From the NCBI GenBank assembly GCA_004380135.1, contig QXCR01000368.1, forward strand, positions 1 to 12,452: DNA of 12,452 bases. The letters run 5' to 3'. A model generated the notes under the pieces. That model was not told the origin of the DNA. It ran no database searches and saw only the letters and a list, made by a program, of their open reading frames with translations. The DNA comes from Stemphylium vesicarium (Eukaryota; Ascomycota; Dothideomycetes; Pleosporales; Pleosporaceae). Position numbers and translations under genes: made by a program. Every line of letters begins with the position of its first letter. Position 1 is the stretch's first letter. This document shows, piece by piece, positions 1-8,923 of the stretch.

Positions 1-495
1 CAGCGCTAGACCCCTCGAACACCCACCCGCTACCACTATTCCCCCCGTCTCGACCCATGACGGGATCTCGAGCGAACCGGGTCCGGCTATATGTTCGTAG
101 ATTCCAGGCTTCTCACCTTACCGAGGTCTCTAACCTTCGTTTATGCTGATATGGGGCTAACATCTACGCTACAGATAGTCGACGTTTCCGTCGAATTTCA
201 GTTTGAAGCACGACGTCGACATCTTTTCGCGCTTGTGACGACACGAAATGTATTAGCATTGTAACACCACCGCGTTCGAAGATAATGAGGTGGGGCACAT
301 ACTTGATGACGCTGTTGAAGATGGCAGTCTATACCGTAAAATTATAAGGTCGCACATTGATGGACGCGATCAAATCATGAGAAGAACGAATTCATTCTCA
401 TTGATCGTATCATTGCGAATAGTGAATGACTAGTGGCCACAACTGTTCATCCATTCAAACCCATACTGTAGTCCCCCGCTACAACTGAACCCTCC
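1..495. other. Intergenic flank downstream of the flavin monooxygenase
   Basis: No convincing gene is visible. The DNA is of ordinary base composition and not RIP-mutated. A plus-strand frame stays open from 257 to the TAG at 431-433 (58 codons) but has no ATG at its left end; its translation contains DDAVEDGSLYRKI and RSHIDGRDQI, which look more protein-like than random. I could not match it to a family. It may be an exon fragment or chance. The monooxygenase stop codon lies at the right edge, so its 3' UTR and polyadenylation signals should fall here. Confidence 0.5.
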
Positions 496-2145
496 TCATC
501 TCCTCATTACTTTCCCCATCCCCCTCAAAACAGCACCGAGTCCATCCCCCACTCTATGAAAATTCCCCACCACACCCACCACCGCAGCAACCACTCCCAC
601 ACCCCAGACCCCCCACCTTGTCCACGGCGCCCAAGGCAGTCTCTTACTCCCCCCATAAAGCTCAAAGTCCCTCCAAACCGGCCAATACAGATCCCACCAA
701 AACCTCACCGTCGGCCCATGATAATTCGTTGTATTTCTCCCCGCAGCATTCAAATTCCAATTGGCGCAGCCATCATTCCAGACCATATTCTTGAGCCCCG
801 CTTGCACCTCATTAACATGTCTATTCTCAGCCGCCTCCTTGACATCCAAGACGTCAAACGCGCCACTTAGCACCGGCCCAACGAGCGCCTTGAGGATAAA
901 CTCAACCTGCGTTTCGTTACTGAAAATAACGGAGTTGTGCGCGGGAAAGCTATTCGGACCAAAGACTATACCGAAATTGGGGAACCCGTGGACGAACGTC
1001 GCTTTGTAGGCTTGTGCGCCGCGGGTTTCTTTCCAGTGTTGGTTTAGTGTGTGCTTGTTTGCGCCGCGTATCTCGATGGGTGAGAGAAATTCTTGGATTT
1101 TGAAGCCAGTGGAGAGGACCACGGCGTCGAAAGAGATACTTCGGGCGCTAGTTTGTAGACCGCTGGGTGTGAAGGATGTTATGTGCTCTGTGGTTAGTTC
1201 CACGTTGGGTAAGTGCAGACTGGCGAGGTAGCCTGGGTCGAAGATGCGGCGTTTGCAGCCTAGGGGGAACTTGGGCAGGAGCGTGTCGAGATATTGCGGT
1301 GGCGCGGTCTTGCGCATGTAGTCTTCTGCTTCTTTTTGAGCGCTTATGCGTTGGAGTTCGAGCGTGTCTGAGCCGGTGATGTATAGGCTGTGCAGCACGT
1401 CCGTGGACCTCCACAGGTAGAAGCGATATAATTTGTTCCAAAAGGGAATATACCTGAAGCACGCTTTCTGGAAGCCCGAAAAAGCTGGGTTGGGCCGCTC
1501 ATTGATCCATTGCGGTGACCGCTGGAATTGGATTACCTTGGCCGCTTGCGAGGCAACATGCGGCATCAACTGGGCGCCCGAGCACCCGTTTCCCACCACC
1601 GCAACCGTCCTGTTGCGCAGGTCGAACTCGTGGTTCCACCGAGCAGAGTGGAAGATGGCGCCGGTGTAGTTCTCGTGTCCGGGAATGTCGCAGTCTTTGG
1701 GAATGGAAATCGTCCCCACACACGACACCAACATCTCAGCCTCTCGAACGAACTCATGCCCAGTAGCCGTGTCGCGGAGGGTCACCTGCCACACCCTCTT
1801 CGCGCCGCTCCACTCTGCAGATGCAACCTCCGTGCGGAGCTGCACATGAGGCCGCACCCCGAATTTTTCGACGGTGTTGTGCAGATACTGCAGGATCTCA
1901 GCCTGATCTGCAAAGCGATGCGACCAGTCAGGGTTTGGATTGAATGAGAAGGAATATAGGTGCGAATCGACGTCGCAGCCAACGCCTGGATACGTGTTCA
2001 GGTACCATGTACCACCGATACTAGCTTCGCGCTCGTAGATTGTGAAGTTGGAGTATCCGTACTGTCGCTTCAGTTGGCATGCAAGAGCGATACCGGCAAC
2101 ACCGCTGCCGATGACAATGAGGCGTGGTTCCCGTCGGTGCGGCAT
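496..2145 (-). CDS. Baeyer-Villiger-type flavin-dependent monooxygenase, C-terminal membrane anchor
   Basis: A single uninterrupted 549-residue frame. Class B flavin monooxygenases use FAD and NADPH to insert oxygen next to a ketone or to oxygenate N or S atoms. Seen in the sequence: an FAD Rossmann motif GSGVAG (13-18), the GGTW motif (44-47) followed by YPGVGCD, a Baeyer-Villiger fingerprint YTGAIFHSARWN (160-171) with Tyr for the usual Phe and Asn for the usual Pro/Asp, an NADPH Rossmann motif GNGCSG (185-190), and STGF near 350, which fits the second FAD-contact region. The length is normal for the family. Residues 511-529 are Gly/Val/Ala/Trp-rich and uncharged, followed by a basic tail ending RGMGKVMRR, which suggests a C-terminal anchor with the catalytic part in the cytosol. 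The start is chosen because the FAD motif follows at the usual distance. The third co-directional gene of the block. The substrate is unknown; N-hydroxylation is an alternative activity. Confidence 0.93.
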   Translation of the reverse strand: MPHRREPRLIVIGSGVAGIALACQLKRQYGYSNFTIYEREASIGGTWYLNTYPGVGCDVDSHLYSFSFNPNPDWSHRFADQAEILQYLHNTVEKFGVRPHVQLRTEVASAEWSGAKRVWQVTLRDTATGHEFVREAEMLVSCVGTISIPKDCDIPGHENYTGAIFHSARWNHEFDLRNRTVAVVGNGCSGAQLMPHVASQAAKVIQFQRSPQWINERPNPAFSGFQKACFRYIPFWNKLYRFYLWRSTDVLHSLYITGSDTLELQRISAQKEAEDYMRKTAPPQYLDTLLPKFPLGCKRRIFDPGYLASLHLPNVELTTEHITSFTPSGLQTSARSISFDAVVLSTGFKIQEFLSPIEIRGANKHTLNQHWKETRGAQAYKATFVHGFPNFGIVFGPNSFPAHNSVIFSNETQVEFILKALVGPVLSGAFDVLDVKEAAENRHVNEVQAGLKNMVWNDGCANWNLNAAGRNTTNYHGPTVRFWWDLYWPVWRDFELYGGSKRLPWAPWTRWGVWGVGVVAAVVGVVGNFHRVGDGLGAVLRGMGKVMRR

Positions 2146-2575
2146 CTTTGCAAGAGGTTGGATGTTGAATTAGGGTCCTGAGTAGAGGAGATGGTGCTGG
2201 AAGACATGAGCGCATTGCATTAATATGCAATGTAGTCGCCTTAGAGCTGTACCGCATCGGGTGTTGCGTCTTGAGATTCATGACCCGGCTATCTGCTGCT
2301 CGCCCCAACCGCCGATGTGCAACAGCAGATAACCGAACCTCATCCTGCAGTGAATCAGACCATGTTGCAATGCGGCTATCTGTTACCTTGTCTCCTTGTT
2401 CCGTGAGTAGAAAGGCCGAAATGTGGAGTTCAGGAAAGTGGAAGGCGGCTACCGTCCCAAGCGTGCTGGGGTAATCCGGGGTCATCACCGTCATTGGGCA
2501 CGACTTGACAACGCCAAAGTATGTTCCACGGATCATTGTCAACATAGTATTGTCTCTGTAAGCCTTTCTATACAT
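2146..2575 (-). promoter_or_regulatory. Promoter region of the flavin monooxygenase (430-bp intergenic)
   Basis: The gap between the SDR stop codon and the monooxygenase start must hold the monooxygenase promoter and the SDR 3' UTR. Visible candidates are a perfect 8-bp inverted repeat (2213-2232) and a CCG-N3-CGG arrangement at 2252-2260, the kind of split triplet bound by fungal Zn2Cys6 regulators. No clear TATA box was found. A minus-strand open frame of 184 codons crosses this gap but shows no domain and is read as chance. Confidence 0.5.
2213..2232. promoter_or_regulatory. Inverted repeat upstream of the monooxygenase start
   Basis: CATTGCAT, a TAAT spacer, then ATGCAATG: perfect 8-bp arms with a 4-bp spacer, 68-87 bp upstream of the monooxygenase ATG. 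The dyad is the size of a dimeric regulator site. The regulator is unknown and function is inferred from position only. Confidence 0.35.
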
Positions 2576-3544
2576 CTATTGGTAATTCACAGTGGCCGCC
2601 CCATCAACGGCCAAGTTCTGCCCCGAGATATAACCGGACAGCTCACTTAGGAAAAACAGCACTGCTCGTGCAACATCACTCGGCTGACCAAGTCGACCGA
2701 GAGGCACTCTCTGCACCATGATCTCCCTCTTGCCCCCACCAAGGTCATCTCGATTCATTGTCGTTTCAATCGTTCCCGGGCTCACGGCGTTGACTCTTAT
2801 GCCATACTGACCGAGCGCCACAGCTGAACTGACAGTCATACCGAGCACCGCAGCCTTGGTTGCTGCATAATGCGCGAGCTGTGCCGAGCCCATTGTCGCC
2901 GTCACAGACGCGATGTTCACAATAGACCCTCCCTTTCCCTGGCGCTTCAATTGCTCCACTACGTCTTGCGTGATGTGGAAGACGGCTTTGTAATTGATCG
3001 CCATGTGTCGCTCCTGCTGCTCAGTTGTCACCGTGGTGAAGTTGGCGAACTGGCATATACCCGCGTTGTGCACAATGGCATTTAGTTCGCCGAATGAAGA
3101 GACGGCCTTGGCCACTAGCCTACATGGCAGCGAGGTGTTAGTAAAGTCGTACGAGCTCCGACGACTCGTTCATGTGTAGAGAGTTCAGGGTCTTGAAATA
3201 TTCGTGCCGCGTACCGTTGTCCAGCATCGGCGTCTCGTACATCCAGTGCGATCGCGACTGCTCGGGGCTTGGAGGCCACCACGCCGCTTCCGTCAAGAGT
3301 CAAGATCTCTTCCTTTAGCGTCTGTACATCGTTCTGCGACTGCGCATCTCCAATATAATGCAAGACGAGCCTCGCACCGTAACGTGCGCAATCGAGTGCT
3401 GTGGCCCGTCCGATGCCGGAACTACTGCCCGTGATTCTGTATTGTGTTGCTTCAGCGTTTACGATTCATAGCCGAGGAAAGAGTCGAGGGAGGCTTTTTC
3501 TGGAGCACGTACATTACAACCTTGTTCTCAAGTAAAAGTGACAT
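2576..3544 (-). CDS. Short-chain dehydrogenase/reductase, three exons (3544-3513, 3436-3215, 3119-2576)
   Basis: Splicing gives 265 residues, normal for a classical NAD(P)-dependent SDR. Exon 1 is only 32 nt and encodes MSLLLENKVV plus a split Ile codon; exon 2 supplies the rest of the Rossmann fold and exon 3 the catalytic half. Motifs: TGSSSGIG (13-20, cofactor), HNAG (102-105), Asn127, Ser156, and Tyr169-x3-Lys173, so the Asn-Ser-Tyr-Lys tetrad is complete. The C-terminal half (GIRVNAVSPGTIET, then VPLGRLG and a VDGA ending) resembles fungal sugar 1-dehydrogenases of the L-rhamnose dehydrogenase type and generic 3-oxoacyl reductase-like SDRs; this rests on remembered family similarity. Both introns are needed: without them the glycine motif or the link from DVRDADAGQR to LVAKAV is lost. 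No membrane or targeting signal is seen. It lies between the transketolase-like and monooxygenase genes, same strand. Substrate unknown. Confidence 0.93.
3120..3214 (-). other. Intron 2 of the SDR gene (95 bp)
   Basis: Donor GTACGC at 3214, branch site TACTAAC about 20 nt before the acceptor, acceptor CATGTAG ending at 3120. Removal joins the Arg codon CG|G in phase 2 and restores the usual SDR spacing from the acidic beta-strand to HNAG. Read through, the segment ends in an in-frame stop. Confidence 0.9.
3437..3512 (-). other. Intron 1 of the SDR gene (76 bp)
   Basis: Donor GTACGT at 3512, possible branch GCTGAAG, acceptor AATACAG ending at 3437. Splicing completes AT|A (Ile) and gives KVVIITGSSSGIG, exactly the start expected of a classical SDR. 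Confidence 0.9.
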
Positions 3545-4113
3545 ATTTCGAGGCCGGCTCAGTGGATGAATGCGGACTGGCACCACGCTTCCGGTGTTTT
3601 GCCAAAACAGATGACGTTGGGTAAATGCCTCGCCATTATGCGTAGAGACCTTATATCATGCGCGAGCATCGCAATGATATGTCTCCGCATTTGCGCGGAG
3701 TTTTCAGATATTAGGGATAGGTTGGGCGCAGAGTTTGGAAGATGGCGGCTATACCGCGACATGTGTTCGAAAGAAGCCGAATGGTTGGGTACGGGAAATG
3801 TGCAGCCACTTCATCCTCGATCCGGAATCCAACAGTCTCGAGCCAAACATTCAAACTAACAGCCGGGCTGCGTTCATTGCTCCGAAGTACTTTTTGTGGA
3901 AGTGTATTTGTGTCGCTCATGGACAACGCCATTGCCAGCCTGAAGCGCCAGTGCACGGCTATGTGGTCCGGGGCTAGCGCGGTCACTCTGCTACGTCATC
4001 AAACTGACTACTCCACACGCGTTGCAACGTCGCACCATAAAGCATCTGAACGCTTTCCACTAACGAGCCCCATTCGAAGCCCTGAAGAGTCGTATTACAT
4101 ATTGCTACCCTGC
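3545..4113. other. Intergenic region upstream of the SDR gene
   Basis: 569 bp between the SDR start and the transketolase-like stop, expected to hold the SDR promoter and the transketolase 3' UTR. Several open frames of 67-142 codons occur on both strands, but none shows a motif or plausible splicing. A TACGTCA sequence at 3992-3998 resembles a bZIP (CRE-like) half site. No RNA gene or repeat was seen. Confidence 0.5.
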
Positions 4114-6264
4114 CTATTGCAGCAACTTCCAGCGAGGACGCCCGCTCGTCACGCCCGTCTGGTCCACTAACGCCTTGATTTTCCTCACCACTCCCTCCGT
4201 ATCGATTCCGAACCGACGGAAGTTCTCCATACCAGCACCAGAGTAACCGAAAGAGTTCACAGCGATGGAGGCCGTACAGAAGCGGGCCCACATGCTCGAC
4301 ACGTAGCTTTCCACCGACACCACGTGCTTTGACTGCGAGAGGACCGCATCCTGGTATGCTTCTGGCTGCTCCTCGAAAAGCCGTATACATGGTATGCTTA
4401 CCACGCGCGTTCGGATCCCACCTGCATTGAGCTCTTTGCTGGCGCCGATGGCGAACTGAAGCTCTGATCCACACGAGCTGAGCGTTACATCTGCGTTCTC
4501 CATTTCAACCACGACATACCCTCCACGACTGACTTTATGCCGATCAGTTGACTCAATTGTGCAACTGGCAGGGTCCCGAGCGAGAGAAATGATGCTAGGG
4601 ACATCTTTCGCTCCCAGTGCTGTCATCCAAGCACCAACCACCTCTTCGCTGTCTGCCGGCCGGATGTACAGCAGCTGCGGCATCGCCCGGAACAGCGAGT
4701 CCAATTCTACAGGTTGATGTGTAGGTCCGTTCTGGCCTTCGCCAATCGAGTCATGCGTCGCGACGTGGATGATCTTTAGCTTGCTCATTGCACCCATCCG
4801 AATGCCAGCGGCTGCGTACAGGTAGAACATGAAGAAGGTTGCGGTAACGGGAAGGAAACATCCACGCGAGTAAGCTGCGAGGCCGTTTGAGATAGATGCC
4901 ATGGCGTGTTCTCGAATACCGTATCGGATGACTCTTCCCTCGGGGTGCGCCACGTCGAATATACGATGAGATTGATTACCCATTTGATTCGAGTTCCAGA
5001 GATCCGCTCCGCCTGCAAATATACTCGGCACGTTTTTCATGAGCTCGTTGAAGACAACACCGTTGAATTGCCGGGTTGCCATAGTGTTCTCCGGCGTCTT
5101 CATAGCTTTCAAGATGCTTTCGAAGTCAAGCTCTCCCTTGATGCGTGCCTGTAGTTCCCGGGCCAATTCGGGGTACTTGCTAGCGTAGTCGCTCATTCTC
5201 GCGTCCCAGTCTTTTTCTATATTCTGGCCTTGAACCGCAGCTTCTTGCCAGTATCTTCTCGTGGGCTCCGTTAGTGTATGGGTAGACTGAAGGCCAGTCG
5301 AAGAACACAAGTGCGCATCCTCATCGGTGTAGTTACCATGATGCGACTTGAAGGTACCGGCCGTCGAAGTTCCGAAACCAATCGTCGTATGGATATTGAT
5401 AAAGGTAGGTTTGCCCTTGACGTTCTTTGCGGCGGCTAGCGCGTCCGTGATAGCACGAACGGAGCTATCCCCGTCTTGGACATCGATGACATGCCAGCCC
5501 ATGCTCTTCAACTTGACGTTTATATCTTCGGACACGATCCAGTCCAACGGTCCGTCGCACGTCACCTGATTGTTGTCGTAAAGCAAGACCAGGTTATCCA
5601 ATCCGGAATGCCCAGCAATGGCAATAGCTTCGTTGGCAACGCCTTCCTGGAGACATCCGTCGCCCGTCACGCAGTATATCCGAGAGTGAATGACGTTCGC
5701 ATCTGGCCGGTTGAAAGTCGCTGCAAGGTTCTTTGACGCAATCGCCAGACCAACAGCATTAGCAACACCCTGACCAAGCGGACCCGTCGTCACTTCCACA
5801 CCCGGCACCTCGATCTCCGGGTGTCCGTGACAATACGTCGCTTTCCAGGTTCCAGTCTTTGGGTCCACGGCTTTGGCGCTTCCATAGAGCTTGAGCTCAT
5901 CGGCTGTCATGTGGGGGTACCCGCTCACATGGAGCATGGTATACAGTAGCATTGCAGCATGGCCGTTAGATAGCACGAAGCGATCTCGATCAAACCACTA
6001 GCATATAGTGAGCACGAAGCAAACATGAAGGGGCCAGAATTTAAAGTAAGGTCTTACCTCTGAGTTCGATGGGTTATACCGCATAGTATACTTCCACAGC
6101 GCAATAGCCAATGGCGCCATACCAATCGCAGATCCACCATGGCCTCCTCCATTCTGCCTGCAGATATCAATGACCAGTTTTCTCACTTCTCTAACTGCCT
6201 GGGCATCTGCGATGCCGTCTTTGAGTGCTGAGGGAACGAGCGGCTCTGTCTTGATTGCGCCCAT
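4114..6264 (-). CDS. Transketolase / dihydroxyacetone-synthase-like ThDP enzyme, two exons (6264-6058, 5997-4114)
   Basis: Splicing gives 696 residues, the usual length. The family moves a two-carbon ketol unit between sugar phosphates, or onto formaldehyde in dihydroxyacetone synthase, using thiamine diphosphate and a divalent cation. Seen: His42 in GGGHGGSAIG, SNGH (His82), GHPE (His128), the ThDP motif GDG (181-183) running to NN (211-212), His289 in SHHG, Arg378 in ATR, the catalytic Glu432 in GIREH, and HDSIGEGQNGPTHQP (484-498) with substrate-contact histidines. N-terminal ThDP, central pyrimidine-binding and C-terminal domains are all present. The fungal dihydroxyacetone synthase-like branch is suggested by WKYTMRYNP and the C-terminal third. 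Odd points: the family GHPG reads GHGG, and about 12 extra residues precede GHPE. The C-terminus KLLQ is not a peroxisomal PTS1, so a cytosolic location is likely. Exon 2 begins at TGG (5997), giving WFDRDRFVLSNGH. Probably a paralogue beside the housekeeping enzyme. Confidence 0.93.
5998..6057 (-). other. Intron of the transketolase-like gene (60 bp)
   Basis: Donor GTAAGA at 6057 and acceptor ATGCTAG ending at 5998, phase 0. Removal joins NPSNSE to WFDRDRFVLSNGH, the conserved family sequence. Unspliced, the frame ends at a TAG inside the intron. Confidence 0.93.
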
Positions 6265-6480
6265 CGCGTTGGAAATGGATAGATGTGGAGTGGGGATTCT
6301 TTGCGTAAGGTGACTCCGTGAAGTAGCTTGGAGTCTTGATCATATTAGTCATTCGAGCACTCTACGCGGGTATTGTTGTATGCGTCTCGGCTATGCGGTG
6401 CGTTGCTTGCGTTTCGCGTTGAATGTAGGTAAAGGGCCAAGAACCCGAGATCCGGAGGTATATAGCCGCGCAGGCCGATG
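6265..6480 (-). promoter_or_regulatory. Promoter region of the transketolase-like gene
   Basis: A TATATA box candidate lies at 6459-6464, about 195 bp upstream of the ATG, implying a leader of roughly 160 nt if used. Two split-CGG motifs lie close by: CGG-N5-CGG at 6388-6398 and CCG-N5-CGG at 6445-6455, the form of sites for Zn2Cys6 regulators. An inverted pair GACTCC/GGAGTC lies near 6311-6335. All are pattern matches only. Confidence 0.4.
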
Positions 6481-7189
6481 CCTAAGGGTTGTTAAACAAG
6501 AGCTCGCCGAAGTGGCCTATGTAGACTCTTGAGATGGCTGATTAATACCTTTTCGTTAGTTTGAGCCTGAATTGCCTGCTTTATGAGCCGTGGATGGATC
6601 AATGCATGCATCCCCGGTAGCTCCTTGTCACGCTCCTCATGCGAGAGAGCGCGTTTGGTAGTGTCCCGGTCACTAGTGATATGTTGCTGTGGCTTTTCGA
6701 TTCATCACTGTTTGATCCAATTCCATATAGATTCACTGCTCTGCTTCCCGTTTCATAAAGGACAGAACCCAGACTGTTTCGCCACTACAATCGTCAGCTT
6801 TAGCAACGTACGCTAGGCATTGAGGATGCGGGCTAGCTCACCCACTACCCAAGGGTCAGAAATATAGCTCCCATATCTTAGGCAGCTCGAATTGTAGTCT
6901 TTGTGGGATTAGTATGCGTCGGAGCTCTCACGGCTACTGGTGAGCATGTACGTAAACACGTAGATCGAGGTGAAGGCGCTTGCACGCGACTGAGAGGGAT
7001 GGGAATGGTGGAATGGCAGTTGATGGACTGTACAGTAAAAAGCGTCCATGTAATATGGTAGGTGAAGTACTTGTTGCATTGTTGTTTGCTACGGTACAGA
7101 GTAAGAGCCAGAGATGTCAACAATCCGTTCAGTCAGTTTGCAACCCCTGGCTTGAATTGAACTGCAGAAAGCAGGCCGAAAATGCTAAG
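6481..7189. other. Intergenic region between the gene block and the AT-rich block
   Basis: About 700 bp of normal composition with intact CpA/TpG. Short open frames (for example 6583-6816 plus and 6878-7123 minus) lack any recognisable domain. No tRNA, repeat or gene relic was recognised. The change to TpA-saturated sequence is abrupt at about 7186-7200. Confidence 0.6.
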
Positions 7190-7450
7190 TAAACTAATTA
7201 AATTAGCTATTAGCTAAGCTTAAACTAAACTAATTAGAAAACTTATTAAAACTAATTACTTTTTTATATATAAATTAGACTTTATTATTATTCTAATTCC
7301 CTAAGTTATATATAATATTAATTGCCTTATCGCTAAGTAGGGACTCTATAGTCTCTCCTTTAATACTAAAACTAGCCCGCAACTAAGCGCGTACTAACTA
7401 TATTGCTACTAGTAATTAGGATAAGATCTTCCTCCTTTTTAGCTATAAAA

Positions 7451-7560
7451 GATCGCTAAGCTTACTAAACATGCGCTCACAGTCGCAGCTGGAGGCAGGT
7501 ATAGATAGGACGTCGAGCGCGAGGCGCGTAAGGTTCGGGTAGTCGCGGCGGCGTGAGAGC
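7451..7560 (-). other. hAT C-terminal dimerisation domain, un-RIPped island
   Basis: Translation includes RDYPNLTRLALDVLSIPA and then CDCERMFSKLSDL, the hallmark hAT dimerisation motif (hydrophobic LxxxALDxLSIPA followed by a CER-F stretch). CpA and TpG are intact here while the flanks are TpA-saturated. Part of the transposase pseudogene. Confidence 0.88.
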
Positions 7561-8918
7561 TAATAAGTAATTAGATTGTCGACAGAGGGGACCTAGGGCT
7601 TAAGTTTCTAGCGCGTATACTTATCTAAATCGTTAGAAACTCTAACGCCTTATTAAGGCTCTATTATAGACGCGATAGCGTCGTTAAGGTCGTTATTTGC
7701 ACGCGCCCGCGGTGCTGCTGGAGCTGGCGGCGGCGCTAGGTTGTCCTTGTACGTGTCCCAAAGTGTCTGAAACGCCGCTTGCGCTGCTGCTAACCACTCT
7801 GGTTTTTCTCTCCACGCGTTGTCGCAGTAGTGTTTGTACGCTGGATGGAGAGAGGTGGTAGCATAGTAGGCGGGTGAGTTATTGAGCTTAACGAAGTACT
7901 CGTTCGCTTTTGCCTAGATAGCGTAGAGGTTAATAGCAATATAGTTCTCTAGCGTACTAGGTTTATCGTAATTAATACTACTATAGGGCTCTACGCGCTT
8001 CTTATAGCTAGATAAAATAGTCTTAAAGATAGGTATTACCTTAGTAAGTAAGCTAAATTACTTATAAGTACTATAACCTTTAAGGCGCTTTATTACTAAT
8101 TTTAGTAGTCATAGTATTATAAGATACTCGTTAATAGTCTACTAGTTAGCCGCAGTAAGGCCGCCTAAGCGCATCTAACGCTGCGCGTGAGGCTCTTTGT
8201 TGCCGCTCGCAGCGGCGTAGGCGTCCGCGTTGGCGGTGTTGGTAACGTGGAGTTGATAGTAAGCGTTGACTGTAGACTATAGCGTAACTGCGCGCTTAAA
8301 GTAGCTAAAATATAAGTTCTAGCGCGTAATAATAGGCTTGACAACCTTAAGAATCTTGCGATCTTTTGCGGATAATTTAGCGTTTGCGTAGTGTTAGAAA
8401 TTAATAAAAAGCTTATACTACTATAGTATTTTAATGTAGTTAATAGCGTTAAGTAGCACGCTAAGAGGACTATCTTTACGCTACTCTCTTATAAACTTTA
8501 CCTTATCGCTAAGCTTCTTAGGCGCATTATTATACGCCTACTAATTATTACTCTAAAGTAGCGTTTACCTAATAAGGTTAAGTATATAGGGACTATAGTA
8601 GAGGTAGTAGTAGATAGGTAAGAAGTTATAAATCTCTATAACTATAGTAATAGTAGTGTTATTATTAGCTATATTATTAAGTATAAAATAGCCTAATTTA
8701 GCGCTATTAATACTAAACTACTATAATATTTAGTTAATAATCTTAGCTATCCTTACGCCTATATGTGCACCTATAAGCTAAGAAAGCGTAATAGGTAGAT
8801 TTATAAGCTCGCTTAAGGAGCTTATAAAGTGCGTAATAACGCCTAAGAAGCTTTATTTACTTTCTAGTATTATCTATCTATTAAAGCTAATATATATCTT
8901 ACTTAGCGTATTAGATAG

Positions 8919-8923
8919 CTTAA
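8919..8923. repeat. Target-site duplication CTTAA, left copy
   Basis: Five-base direct repeat abutting the left end of the solo LTR; identical to 9127-9131. Five bases is the usual duplication length of LTR-element integrases. Confidence 0.85.

Noticed and set aside
1528..1947. 139-codon plus-strand open frame
   Set aside because: Antisense shadow of the monooxygenase coding sequence; no motif.
2021..2575. 184-codon minus-strand open frame spanning the gap before the monooxygenase
   Set aside because: It overlaps the monooxygenase start in another frame, has no recognisable domain and no plausible splicing; the monooxygenase frame has clear motifs.
3742..4170. 142-codon plus-strand open frame
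   Set aside because: No domain, overlaps the end of the transketolase-like gene, composition looks like intergenic DNA.
6583..7192. Short open frames near the AT-rich border as small secreted proteins
   Set aside because: No convincing signal peptide plus mature domain; Cys and Ser content looks like chance; no splice support.
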